This document shows, piece after piece, positions 56,082 through 64,000 of a stretch of 64,000 nt of DNA. Position numbers and translations under genes: made by a program. The stretch's first letter is position 1. Each line of letters begins with the position of its first letter. The notes beneath the pieces are model-generated. The model searched no databases. It saw nothing but the letters and a program-made list of their open reading frames with translations, and was not told where the DNA came from. Source of the DNA: Flavobacterium circumlabens (GTDB taxonomy: Bacteria > Bacteroidota > Bacteroidia > Flavobacteriales > Flavobacteriaceae); assembly GCF_004345565.1 (NCBI RefSeq), contig NZ_SLWA01000002.1, positions 124,001 through 188,000 on the forward strand, in the 5' to 3' direction.

Positions 56082-58823
56082 TTATAATTTCTGTTTTTCA
56101 GGTGCTAAGTTTACTGTTACACCATTACTTTCTGTTCCATTTTTGTTAATTGCAATTACTTTAAATACATAAAGTTTTCCTTTTGCATTTGCCGGTATTA
56201 TAAAAGGTACAGATGTGTCGGTAACTTCTTTGGCTATTAGTTCGTAATCAGGTAGATCTCCTGTATGGGAGTAAACATTGTATACAGTAGCATTTGCACT
56301 TTTCTCCCAGTTCAATATTATTTTTTCACTACTGATTTCTTTAATAAGAAGATTGGAAACATCGAAAACTTTGCTGTTTAATGGGATGGATTTGATATGA
56401 TAAATTTCTCCTGGGTTTGTTTCAAATGAAACAAAATTCTTTTTATTTGCTGATTTGATAATTACTTTATTAGAGACTTTTTCAATAATTGATTTTTCTA
56501 AATTTGGATATCGCAAAGTGCAAATGCCACCTTTGTTTGATTTCACAAATATATCATAGGGGCTGCTATTGCTCCATGCTACCGAAATTTCAAAGTTTCC
56601 TCGTGCCATCAGACCTTCATAAAAACCTTTATCCCATAGTGTGGGCAAAGCAGGTAAAATATCAATATATCCTTCATGACTTTGTAAAAGCATTTCAGCC
56701 ACACCTGCAGTTCCTCCAAAGTTTCCATCTATTTGAAACGGTGGATGAGTGTCCCATAAATTAGGTAAAGTGCCCTTTTGCAGCAAGTTTTGATAAATTT
56801 TGTACGCCCTGTCTCCATCTTTTACGCGCGCCCAAAGATTTAGGCGGTGCGCCATTGCCCAACCTGTTGATAGATCTCCTCTTAAATTGAGGGTTTTTTT
56901 TGCTGCATCTAGCCATGCAGGGGTATTGCTGTTGATCATTGTGCCAGGATATAATCCCACCAAATGCGAGATATGCCTATGATGAGGGTCGCCAATTTCA
57001 CCATAAAAATTTTCTTCTCTATATTCTTTAATTTGTCCCGAAGCCCCAATTTGAATGGGATCTAATTTAGCAAGCTGTTCAGTTAATTCCTGAACAAACT
57101 CATTTTCGTTATTTAAAATTTTTGAAGCTTTAATTACATCATTATGGTTTTCAAATATCATCTCTTGGTCAAAGAGACATCCAATAGTAGAATAGTGAAT
57201 ACCTGTTTTCTTGTCTCTTTGTTCCGGTGAATATGAAGGAGATGTCAAAAGGTATTCACCTTCTTTTTTTACCACTTTTGATAAAAAGTTTGCCATTCCT
57301 GTAATTGCCGGATAAACAGTGTTTTCTAAAATAATAGGATCACGAGTAAAATCATATTCATCCCAAAATAATTTAGCGGTTAAGCCCCCGGTACCTGGTC
57401 CAGAATGTCCCCCCGGACTACTAATACTATAGGCGTTTGCTCCCGTACCAATTGTCCAGCCATTATCTCCATTATTTGGGGATAAAGCTGCTGGATTGTA
57501 TTTTTTAATATAAGAAGTAGCCAGTTCTTCAGCTTGTTTTCTATAAGCTTCGTTATAATCAACAAATGGTTGGAACAGCTCAGAGAGATTGGTGTTGAAA
57601 ACGGGCCAGTAATTCATTTGAATATTGATATTATGCCAATATCCTCCTGTCCATGGAGTTACATCATACTGGCTCCATATTCCTTGTAAATTTGGAGGGA
57701 GAGTATGTGGTCTTGAGGAACAAATAAGGAGGTATCGTCCATATTGGAAATAAAGTTCTTCCAAATAATGATCAATCTGCCCATTTTTATAATTTTGAAG
57801 TAACTCGTCAGTCGGTATTTCAGGTATTTTAGAATTTAAAGAAATATTTACTCGTGAGAATAAATTTTCATAGTCCTTTTGGTGACTTTCAAGCAGTTGT
57901 TTATATGTTTTACTTGATGCTTTTTCAATAATAGATGTTACATTTTCATGCGGGTCAGGATTTCCTGCTAGTTTTTTACTTGGATTATTCTCCGTAAAAA
58001 TAGTAGGCTTAAGTTGGTAATTTGTTCCCACAGTAACAATAATTGTTACTTCATTTGCATTTGTCACTTCAATCTTGCCGTTGTTGCCATATTGGTCGTT
58101 AACAGCCTTCATACTCCCACCTGTAGGAATTACTTTAAATTGGCCTTCAAATTTGATTCCATAATATTCACCATTTCCTGATAAGGTGATTAAATCATTT
58201 TTGGCAATTACTTTTCCATTTCGTCCATTAAAATTTGATGCTTTACCAAATTCTTTTTTATAAGGTATTTCGGGTCTTAATGTAAAAGATATTTTAGATT
58301 TTTTGTCTGCGGTAAGTCTTATTACAAGTACTTTATCCGGATAACTGGCAAAATATTCTCTATTATAAGTTACTCCGTTTTGCTTGTATTGAATAGTTGA
58401 TAAGGCATTATTTAAAGATAAACTTCGCTGATAATTAGAAGTAGTTGTGTGATTAAAATCTATATAAAGTTCAGCAAAATTGGTAAGTCCACCTCCGCCA
58501 TATAAACTTTTACCAGCCATGCTATTTTCTGTTATTTGTATTCGTTCTGTTGTGGTTCTTCCAAACACACTTGCACCAAAATAACCGTTGCCGAGAGGTA
58601 AAGACCACTCTTCCCAAGCCCTATCTACTGGTGTAGCCTCAACTAAACTTTTTTTATTCAGTGAATCATTATATATTTTTGGTATTTCTGGCGCAGGTTC
58701 GTTGTACCATAGTTTCCAAGTTGTTTCCGGATGTTTCTTTTGGGCAAAGGATTGATAGCTGACAATTATAAAAAAAAAGCAGAAAATTCTAAGACAGATA
58801 CCTTTGATAGATTTTTTTTTCAT
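56082..58823 (-). CDS. Secreted GH95 alpha-L-fucosidase / alpha-L-galactosidase
   Basis: 913 residues. Signal peptide to about 28 (SYQSFAQ). N-terminal beta-super-sandwich (WEEWSLPLGNGYFGASVFGRTTTERIQITEN), then an (alpha/alpha)6 barrel carrying HNINIQMNYWPVFNTNLSELFQP (Asn pair), LTSPSYSPEQ (general acid Glu) and QIDGNFGGTAGVAEMLLQSHEG (Asp), the GH95 active-site residues known from bifidobacterial AfcA. A C-terminal beta domain and an Fn3-like module (about 800-905, KIILNWEKSANATVYNVYSHTG) follow. GH95 removes alpha-1,2-L-fucose or, in xylan PULs, alpha-L-galactose. With GH10 at 62541, a decorated xylan is the likely target. Confidence 0.93.
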   Translation of the reverse strand: MKKKSIKGICLRIFCFFFIIVSYQSFAQKKHPETTWKLWYNEPAPEIPKIYNDSLNKKSLVEATPVDRAWEEWSLPLGNGYFGASVFGRTTTERIQITENSMAGKSLYGGGGLTNFAELYIDFNHTTTSNYQRSLSLNNALSTIQYKQNGVTYNREYFASYPDKVLVIRLTADKKSKISFTLRPEIPYKKEFGKASNFNGRNGKVIAKNDLITLSGNGEYYGIKFEGQFKVIPTGGSMKAVNDQYGNNGKIEVTNANEVTIIVTVGTNYQLKPTIFTENNPSKKLAGNPDPHENVTSIIEKASSKTYKQLLESHQKDYENLFSRVNISLNSKIPEIPTDELLQNYKNGQIDHYLEELYFQYGRYLLICSSRPHTLPPNLQGIWSQYDVTPWTGGYWHNINIQMNYWPVFNTNLSELFQPFVDYNEAYRKQAEELATSYIKKYNPAALSPNNGDNGWTIGTGANAYSISSPGGHSGPGTGGLTAKLFWDEYDFTRDPIILENTVYPAITGMANFLSKVVKKEGEYLLTSPSYSPEQRDKKTGIHYSTIGCLFDQEMIFENHNDVIKASKILNNENEFVQELTEQLAKLDPIQIGASGQIKEYREENFYGEIGDPHHRHISHLVGLYPGTMINSNTPAWLDAAKKTLNLRGDLSTGWAMAHRLNLWARVKDGDRAYKIYQNLLQKGTLPNLWDTHPPFQIDGNFGGTAGVAEMLLQSHEGYIDILPALPTLWDKGFYEGLMARGNFEISVAWSNSSPYDIFVKSNKGGICTLRYPNLEKSIIEKVSNKVIIKSANKKNFVSFETNPGEIYHIKSIPLNSKVFDVSNLLIKEISSEKIILNWEKSANATVYNVYSHTGDLPDYELIAKEVTDTSVPFIIPANAKGKLYVFKVIAINKNGTESNGVTVNLAPEKQKL

Positions 58824-58887
58824 TTTATATTTTGTTTATAAAATTATAAGATTTCGATTTGTGATGAAATAGCACTCTATATTACAT

Positions 58888-58930
58888 AAACATCTCAAAC
58901 ATGTAATAGGAGTACTTTGTGATGAAATTA
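58888..58930. repeat. PUL 2 control motif, copy A
   Basis: Contains AAACATGT (58897-58904), GGAGTA (58909-58914) and TTTGTGATG (58916-58924). It lies about 70-100 bp upstream of the GH95 start (minus strand). An extra TTTGTGATGAAAT occurs at 58857-58871. See findings. Confidence 0.7.
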
Positions 58931-59088
58931 TAATTATAAAATACCATATTAAGAACTCAAAATTTTGATTATTTGATAAAAAAATGTCTTTTTAAGTAGA
59001 TTAAACATCAACAATATACTAAAGCAGCGTTTTGTTGTATAGTTTTGATTTAAAAAAAATAATTGAAACCTAAGATTTTAATTATATG

Positions 59089-59211
59089 ATAAAAAACATC
59101 TACTTTATTGATAAACATCTGAGATAGGTCAAAGGAGTACTGTGTCATAAAATTTAATTTTATTTGACAGAAAAACATTTTATTTAGTAAAAAACATCCT
59201 ACTTTTATGAT
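59089..59211. repeat. Direct repeats in the GH95 upstream region, with motif copy B
   Basis: TAAAAAACATC-TACTTT occurs at about 59089-59107 and again (TAAAAAACATCC-TACTTT) at about 59188-59207. Between them lies motif copy B (59113-59155) with AAACATCT, GGAGTACT (59134-59141) and GTGTCATAAAATT; 33 of 43 bases equal copy A. The rest of 58824-59504 is AT-rich non-coding sequence. Confidence 0.65.
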
Positions 59212-59433
59212 TTGGTTTGTAAAGTTTATATTTTCTAATACTACCTATTTATTGAAATAGCAAAATAAATTTTTATTTGCATTACTTCAATTTGAAAAAA
59301 ATAACGTTTGCAATTATTCAATTAAAATATCAATTTAAAAGTTATATAAAAGTTGTTTGCTAGATTTTAAAAATGAGAGCTTACTGTATTATAAAATAAA
59401 AATATCTTTGCTGATAGAGGAAGAGTAAAACAT

Positions 59434-59471
59434 CAGAAATAGCATTATATAGATTCATAATGCCATTTCTG
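59434..59471 (-). terminator. Terminator of the minus-strand lectin-fold lipoprotein gene
   Basis: CAGAAATAGCATTA (59434-59447) and TAATGCCATTTCTG (59458-59471) form a 14-bp stem with one mismatch. On the minus strand a short T-run follows. It lies 34 bp past the stop at 59505. Confidence 0.85.
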
Positions 59472-59504
59472 AAGATAAAAAAATCATATGATTGTGGTAA
59501 GTCA

Positions 59505-60563
59505 CTAAATTTTCAATGATCTGTTTTGCCATATTTCCAAATCGTCAAATAATACTTTTAATGTCCTGCCTTGGGATGTAAAAGCCTTAACAACATCATC
59601 ACTGCAATATAATTTTAGGGCATTAAATTCTTCGATTCCATCTGGTGTTTTGCTTAGAGAACTATTATAGGTATACCCTGTTTTGTTAAATACAACAATT
59701 GTCTTTCCTCCAGTCGGTGTTACTGCAACATAAAACTTTCCATTGTCGGCATTTCCTTCCTTGATATAGATTTCTAGGGTCATCCAGGTGTTTGTTGGTA
59801 CTTGGAAATTAGTATTAAGCTCTTCCCATGCCTTGGACCAGCTGGCACCTCCATTTATGCAATTTTCACCTTTAATGTAAAAACGTAAAGGGCCTGTATT
59901 TCCAGGTATACTCTTTGTTATCCGTAGGCTAGCTTTAAATGCTTGATTAATATTTTGAAGGTCATTGTCATTGCCATATTCAAATAAGATAAACCATCTG
60001 TATAATTCTGGGGCAGTAGATTGCTCCAGCGTTTCCCATTGCGGAAAATAAACTTTTATTTTCTGGTAATATTCTTTGGGTTTAGTAGCAGGGTTAGCAA
60101 TTAACTCTCCTGCGATTCTGGCTTTGCAGAGGCCATTTGGGTACGATTGATCTGGCGCATAACATGTGGTGGCATTTTTAATTTCGCATTGTAACACTTT
60201 AGCGTTTAATGCTGGGTCTACATTTGGAGCCATAACAATACTTGCCTTACGGTCATTATTGTTTCCGGACTCATAGTTTATGTGAAAATCGTTGAAAGGT
60301 GTGCCATCTTGAAGGGTGGAGGTCCAGTCATTTCCAGATTCAAGTCCTATAATATCTTCCCTTTGTGCATTAGTACCGTATGGACCAACAATTGTATTTC
60401 CTTGAAAACCTGATTTAAATACGATTGTCCCACCAGTAAAGTCTGACTCAGAATCAAGTTTATCAGTTGCTGTTACGTTTTCATTTTTTTCATTTTTTTC
60501 GCATGCTATTAGTACCCCTAGGAGTATAGATGTAAAAACAAAATGTTTTATTCTTATTATCAT
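59505..60563 (-). CDS. Lectin-fold (concanavalin-like) lipoprotein, possible polysaccharide lyase
   Basis: 352 residues. Lipoprotein signal with Cys21 (LIACEKNEK). The body begins GGTIVFKSGFQGNTIVG, has VDPALNAKVLQCEIKNAT, QKIKVYFPQWETL, FQVPTNTWMTLEIYIKEGNADNGKFYVAVTP and ends LKVLFDDLEIWQN. The alternating strand pattern (KVLQC.., R..Q.I.., W..LEIYIKEG...GKFYV.., WDD.E.W) fits a jelly-roll of the heparin-lyase/GH16-like fold. Paralogue of the 61305 gene (same landmarks). Probably surface-exposed glycan binding or cleaving; no catalytic residue assigned. Confidence 0.6.
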   Translation of the reverse strand: MIIRIKHFVFTSILLGVLIACEKNEKNENVTATDKLDSESDFTGGTIVFKSGFQGNTIVGPYGTNAQREDIIGLESGNDWTSTLQDGTPFNDFHINYESGNNNDRKASIVMAPNVDPALNAKVLQCEIKNATTCYAPDQSYPNGLCKARIAGELIANPATKPKEYYQKIKVYFPQWETLEQSTAPELYRWFILFEYGNDNDLQNINQAFKASLRITKSIPGNTGPLRFYIKGENCINGGASWSKAWEELNTNFQVPTNTWMTLEIYIKEGNADNGKFYVAVTPTGGKTIVVFNKTGYTYNSSLSKTPDGIEEFNALKLYCSDDVVKAFTSQGRTLKVLFDDLEIWQNRSLKI

Positions 60564-60861
60564 AATATTTAATTTAGTTAATTTTTAGTTTAGGGTTAAT
60601 AAATTACCATTTTGGTTTTACTTGGAATTTTTATACATGGGCAGTTTAATTTAGGTTTGTTAATTATTTATTAATATAAGCACATTATTTATTTCTTTAA
60701 AAACTGCAGGAATTATTAAAGACACTTCTTTGTCCGTAACTTTTCAGTCGTGCCTAAAGTTCAGTGAGATTTACGTCTATTTGTATAGCTATTTCAAAGA
60801 TTCTAAGTTGTTGAAGGTTTTTTGAATAAAAGAATGAGTGCTTACAATTATATAAACAATT

Positions 60862-60900
60862 GAAACATGTTGGCGGAGTAGTTTGTTATGTACTATTTTA
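60862..60900. repeat. PUL 2 control motif, copy C
   Basis: AAACATGT (60863-60870), GGAGTA (60875-60880), TTTGT (60882-60886) and ATG (60888-60890) match copy A with identical spacing. It lies in the 740-bp divergent gap between the two lectin-fold genes, about 300 bp before 60563 and 405 bp before 61305. The gap otherwise holds AT-rich sequence with nothing else recognised. Confidence 0.7.
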
Positions 60901-61304
60901 CTATTGGAAATAATCAGTTTCATTTATGGTGAAAATTATATTTTATATATCAATACAGTATTTTACAAAATAACACATATGAAATTATTGAAAGTAACAA
61001 TTAGAGGCTTAATAATCTTTGTTTTATTAAAGTATTGTAGTAGTTGAGTTATAAGTAGGGAGGTGAATATTAATAAAAATGGCACATTTAACATAATTTT
61101 CCAAATTGCAGTACTCTGCATGTTTGATTTGAATGTATAGTATTAAATGCTTTTATATTAAACTTTAATTTTTGTGATTATTTGAAAAAAATATAATCCT
61201 AATTAGTTACTTGTAAACTGAAATTTTTAAATCAAAAAACAATCAACTTTATTATAAAAATACTGTTTAATTGTAAAGTAATCTAACTAAAAAAATCAAT
61301 ACTT

Positions 61305-62312
61305 ATGAATACAAAATATTTTATTATTTCCTCTTTTCTTTTGATGTCGTTATTAAGTGGTTGTACAGCAAATAAAAATACTGTAAATGGAAATTCTACT
61401 GTTTTAACGGGTGGTGATTTACTTTTTCAAACTGGTTTTGAAGGGACTTCTAAAATGGTACCTAGAACCAGAAATGAAGCGGGTGTAGAATCACATCATT
61501 ATGAAACTGATGATATTGTTGGAGTTGATAACACTTTAGCTGACCACAATGATTTTGTAAAAGATTTAGATGAAAACCCTAAAGCAGGTGAGTTTTTTGT
61601 TGAATATACTGGAGGAGATTCTACAAAAAGATATGTGAAAATAATACCTGAAATTGGCAACCCTAAAAACCACGTTCTACAATTTTGGCTAAACGACTGG
61701 TGGTTAGCAACAGAAAATCAAAAGAAAGCTCGTATTCAGGCAGATATATATAATATTAAGTCAGGGTTTAAAGAGTTCCACCAATCTGTGAGAGTTTTTT
61801 TGAATGATGATTTTAAAGCATTAGAGAAATATCCCAGTCCAATCACTTGGCTGACTATTTCAGAATTTTGGAATAATGAGTGGTGGGTAACTACCGAAAA
61901 GTATGGATTTAGAGTTACTCTGGGTATTGGAAAACCTACAGCAGCCGAAAGTAAATTACATTTTATTCTAAATGCAGAAGATGCTGGACAAAAAGAAGTT
62001 TGGAATGATAATGACCACTCTGCAGTAGAAGTGCCTATTGGAAAATGGTTCACTATGAATTATTATTATAAAGAAGGTAATGATAAAACTGGAAGATTTT
62101 ATATGACCATCACTCCCGAAGGAGAAAAAGAACAAGTGGTTTTTGATGTTACAGGCTTTACACACAATACTTATGATCCTGCTCCAAATGGGGTAACAGG
62201 ATATAGCCCACTTAAATTATATACTTCTAAAGAATTAGTACAGTTTATGAAAGATCAAAACAAGACCCTTCAAATTTTTTGGGACGATTTTAAACTTTGG
62301 AGGAATAAGTGA
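61305..62312 (+). CDS. Second lectin-fold lipoprotein, paralogue of 59505-60563
   Basis: 335 residues. Lipoprotein signal (LLMSLLSGCTANKNT, Cys about 20). Landmarks shared with the minus-strand paralogue: GGDLLFQTGFEG, DDIVGVDNTLADHNDFVKDL, KIIPEIGNPKNHVLQFWLND, KEFHQSVRVFLNDDFKALEKY, VPIGKWFTMNYYYKEGNDKTGRFYMTITPEGEKEQVVFDVTGFTHN, LQIFWDDFKLWRNK. Divergently placed. It probably acts on the same glycan class as GH10, 229 bp downstream. Function beyond glycan binding/cleavage is unknown. Confidence 0.65.
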   Translation: MNTKYFIISSFLLMSLLSGCTANKNTVNGNSTVLTGGDLLFQTGFEGTSKMVPRTRNEAGVESHHYETDDIVGVDNTLADHNDFVKDLDENPKAGEFFVEYTGGDSTKRYVKIIPEIGNPKNHVLQFWLNDWWLATENQKKARIQADIYNIKSGFKEFHQSVRVFLNDDFKALEKYPSPITWLTISEFWNNEWWVTTEKYGFRVTLGIGKPTAAESKLHFILNAEDAGQKEVWNDNDHSAVEVPIGKWFTMNYYYKEGNDKTGRFYMTITPEGEKEQVVFDVTGFTHNTYDPAPNGVTGYSPLKLYTSKELVQFMKDQNKTLQIFWDDFKLWRNK

Positions 62313-62540
62313 TTTTTAATAATCATTCTATATAACCCTCAAATTGATTTCAAACTAACGTTTTTTAGAGCTTTTTCTTCAGTTTCATAAAACCTTTTGC
62401 CTCAGTTAGAACGGATTTAATATGTAGCTAAATTCATTTTTTTAGTATGATTCTAAAATGTAGATTTTTATCTGCACAGCCAAACCTATGTCCATTTTGT
62501 TCGTAGTGTTTTAATAACAACAATTAATTTTTTTAAAAAA

Positions 62541-64000
62541 ATGTATAAAATTTTCACTCTATTCCTATCGTGGTTATGTTTTATTAATGTAGCTGAGGCT
62601 CTAGCTCAAGTTCCTTCAGGAACTTTCATTTTATTGACAGACGGAATAGCCGCATTGCAGCCCTTTGGATATTTGCAACAAGATGGTGTTGTAAAAATGA
62701 TAGATGTTACAAATCAACCTTTTCAACAAGCTTTAGAAATCAACACCTATAATTTAGAGTCAAAAAAAGGAGATATAGGTTTTAATGCAAATATCAATAC
62801 TACTTTGGATAAAGGAGAAGTTCTTTTAATTTCTTTTAAAGCCAAAAATATAGAAAGCAAAAGAGAAACCGGAGAATCTTTTATAGAAGTGAGATTGGAT
62901 CAATTGGTTAATAATAAATACGTTTGGCCTTCTCATATTGAACGTGGAGTTTCTATAGGAAACCAATGGACTGATATTAATATTCCTTTTGTAATTGAAA
63001 AAGATGCAGAAGCTAAAGATTTAAAATTTGTTATAAAATTTGATTCTTATTCAGAAAAATTTCAAATAGGTGATTTTAAATTTATTAATTATGGTTCAAA
63101 TATAAAGTTGAGTGACTTACCTCGTTCTGTAGTAAGATATAACGGAGATAAGCCTACTGATAGCTGGCGAAAGGAAGCTGATGAAAGGATTGAGAAGTAT
63201 AGAAAAGGAGATGTTGCTGTTACGGTTTTGGATAGTAAAGGAAAACCAGTTTCCGGAGCAAGCGTTTGCATTAAATTAAACAGGATTGCATTTAATTGGG
63301 GTACGGCAACCAATTCATCTATTATATTGGATAATACAAGTAAAGATGCTAAGATTTACAGAGATACTATCTCAAGATATTTTAACCAAGTTGTTTTCGA
63401 AAATGAGGTTAAAGCTAAAAATTGGGAAAGTACCGATCATAGTAAAACGGTTCAATCATTGGATTGGTTTAAAAGTCATAATGTTGATGCTCGTGGACAT
63501 GTCATGTTGTGGCCTTCTTTTCAAAATTCTCCTCAATTGAGAAAATTTAAAAATGATACTACAGCACTAAGAAAAGCCATTTTAGATGGAATTGACGTAG
63601 AAACTACAGTGATGAAAGGTCGATTTACAGAATGGGATGTGATTAATGAGCCTACTTTGCATCATGATGTTTTTGATTTATTAGGTAAATCCGAAATGAT
63701 AAATTGGTTTAAAAGAGCTCGAAAAGATGCGCCAGGAGTTAAATTATTTCTTAATGATTACACTATGTTTCATGGTAAAGGAGTAAATTCATCAAGTGAG
63801 AAATTTTATAAAATTGCTAAATATTTAGTCGATAATAAGGCAGAAATTGATGCCATAGGGGAACAAGCACATATAGGAGGTACTCCGCCAGGAATTCCAG
63901 AAGTTATTGAAAGATTAGAATACTTTGCAACTTTAGGTTTACCAATACAAATCAGTGAATTTGATATCAATAGTAATGATGATGAATTCAAAGCTAATTA
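62541..64000 (+). CDS. GH10 endo-beta-1,4-xylanase with N-terminal beta domain (cut by window end)
   Basis: 486 codons visible, open to the last base. Signal peptide to about 22 (INVAEALAQ). Residues 25-190 form a jelly-roll-like, CBM-type domain (PSGTFILLTDGIAALQPFGY to FKFINYG), 195-250 a linker with a beta-strand repeat (DVAVTVLDSKGKPVSGASV). The GH10 barrel starts around 250 (IAFNWGTATN) and contains Glu370 in EWDVINEP (acid/base) and Glu473 in IQISEFDI (nucleophile), plus ARGHVMLWP and AIGEQAH. Only the final barrel strands are missing. It cuts the xylan backbone, with SusCD, GH95 and the lectin-fold proteins in the same locus. Confidence 0.95.
   Translation, partial: MYKIFTLFLSWLCFINVAEALAQVPSGTFILLTDGIAALQPFGYLQQDGVVKMIDVTNQPFQQALEINTYNLESKKGDIGFNANINTTLDKGEVLLISFKAKNIESKRETGESFIEVRLDQLVNNKYVWPSHIERGVSIGNQWTDINIPFVIEKDAEAKDLKFVIKFDSYSEKFQIGDFKFINYGSNIKLSDLPRSVVRYNGDKPTDSWRKEADERIEKYRKGDVAVTVLDSKGKPVSGASVCIKLNRIAFNWGTATNSSIILDNTSKDAKIYRDTISRYFNQVVFENEVKAKNWESTDHSKTVQSLDWFKSHNVDARGHVMLWPSFQNSPQLRKFKNDTTALRKAILDGIDVETTVMKGRFTEWDVINEPTLHHDVFDLLGKSEMINWFKRARKDAPGVKLFLNDYTMFHGKGVNSSSEKFYKIAKYLVDNKAEIDAIGEQAHIGGTPPGIPEVIERLEYFATLGLPIQISEFDINSNDDEFKAN

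Noticed and set aside
1..64000. CRISPR arrays, tRNA or rRNA genes, toxin-antitoxin or defence islands
   Set aside because: No regular spaced repeats, no cloverleaf or rRNA sequence, and no defence-type genes seen in the window.

Overview
The window is AT-rich DNA from a member of the Bacteroidota, most likely Flavobacterium or a close relative. The reasons are: two SusC/SusD pairs, type IX secretion (T9SS) C-terminal sorting domains on secreted glycosidases, flavobacterial-type promoters (TAnnTTTG), no obvious Shine-Dalgarno sequences, and typical family content (DUF5777, YceI, NrtR-like NUDIX regulator, GMC/subunit-3 operon). No tRNA, rRNA or CRISPR array was seen.

Layout. 0-2.1 kb: end of an OB-fold protein, then a DUF5777 / haem-lipoprotein / YceI operon closed by a terminator. 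2.2-3.6 kb: a hotdog-fold gene running into a decayed SDR + MerR pair. 3.8-12.6 kb: minus-strand secreted glycan enzymes (beta-helix protein, cupin, frameshifted GH16, GH43, intact GH16). 12.8-15.1 kb: two convergent LacI-type regulators, one with an N-terminal zinc ribbon. 15.2-34.3 kb: polysaccharide utilisation locus 1 (SusC, SusD, Na+ symporter, FAD oxidoreductase, GH30-like, GH3, GH2, NrtR-like regulator, ruined GH2 beta-mannosidase). 34.3-35.2 kb: wreck of an IS6-type transposase. 35.2-39.9 kb: GH28/GH49-like beta-helix enzyme with PA14 and a stalk-domain alpha/beta-hydrolase lipoprotein. 40.2-43.1 kb: intact MerR/SDR pair, SRPBCC protein and NADP-binding reductase. 43.8-47.3 kb: operon of a 3-keto-glycoside type pathway whose GMC dehydrogenase is reduced to its C-terminus. 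48.2-51.1 kb: RraB-like, AraC-like and alpha/beta-hydrolase genes, then an IS6 C-terminal remnant with one terminal repeat. 51.1-64 kb: PUL 2 (SusD, SusC, GH95, two related lectin-fold lipoproteins, GH10 xylanase running off the end).

How it works together. PUL 1 and its flank carry GH16, GH3, GH30-like and GH2 enzymes, which fits a beta-glucan or mixed beta-linked plant/algal glycan; glycosidases cut outside, SusCD imports, and GH3/GH2 plus the symporter finish the job. The LacI proteins, paired palindromes and an AACGTTTGAGATA box between the second LacI gene and SusC suggest repression by sugar-responsive LacI proteins. PUL 2, with GH10 and GH95, fits complex xylan bearing alpha-L-fucose/galactose caps; a repeated AAACATGT..GGAGTA..TTTGT motif lies in its control regions.

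The strongest unusual signals are: a near-identical 30-bp operator-like sequence at two places 28 kb apart, the second in front of a deleted operon end; the zinc-ribbon/LacI fusion; the PUL 2 repeat motif; the stalk-domain hydrolase; and a high density of frameshifted or truncated genes (SDR, MerR, GH16, GH2, GMC, two IS6 pieces), which is either real decay or assembly error. I did not find a clearly new defence or mobile system.
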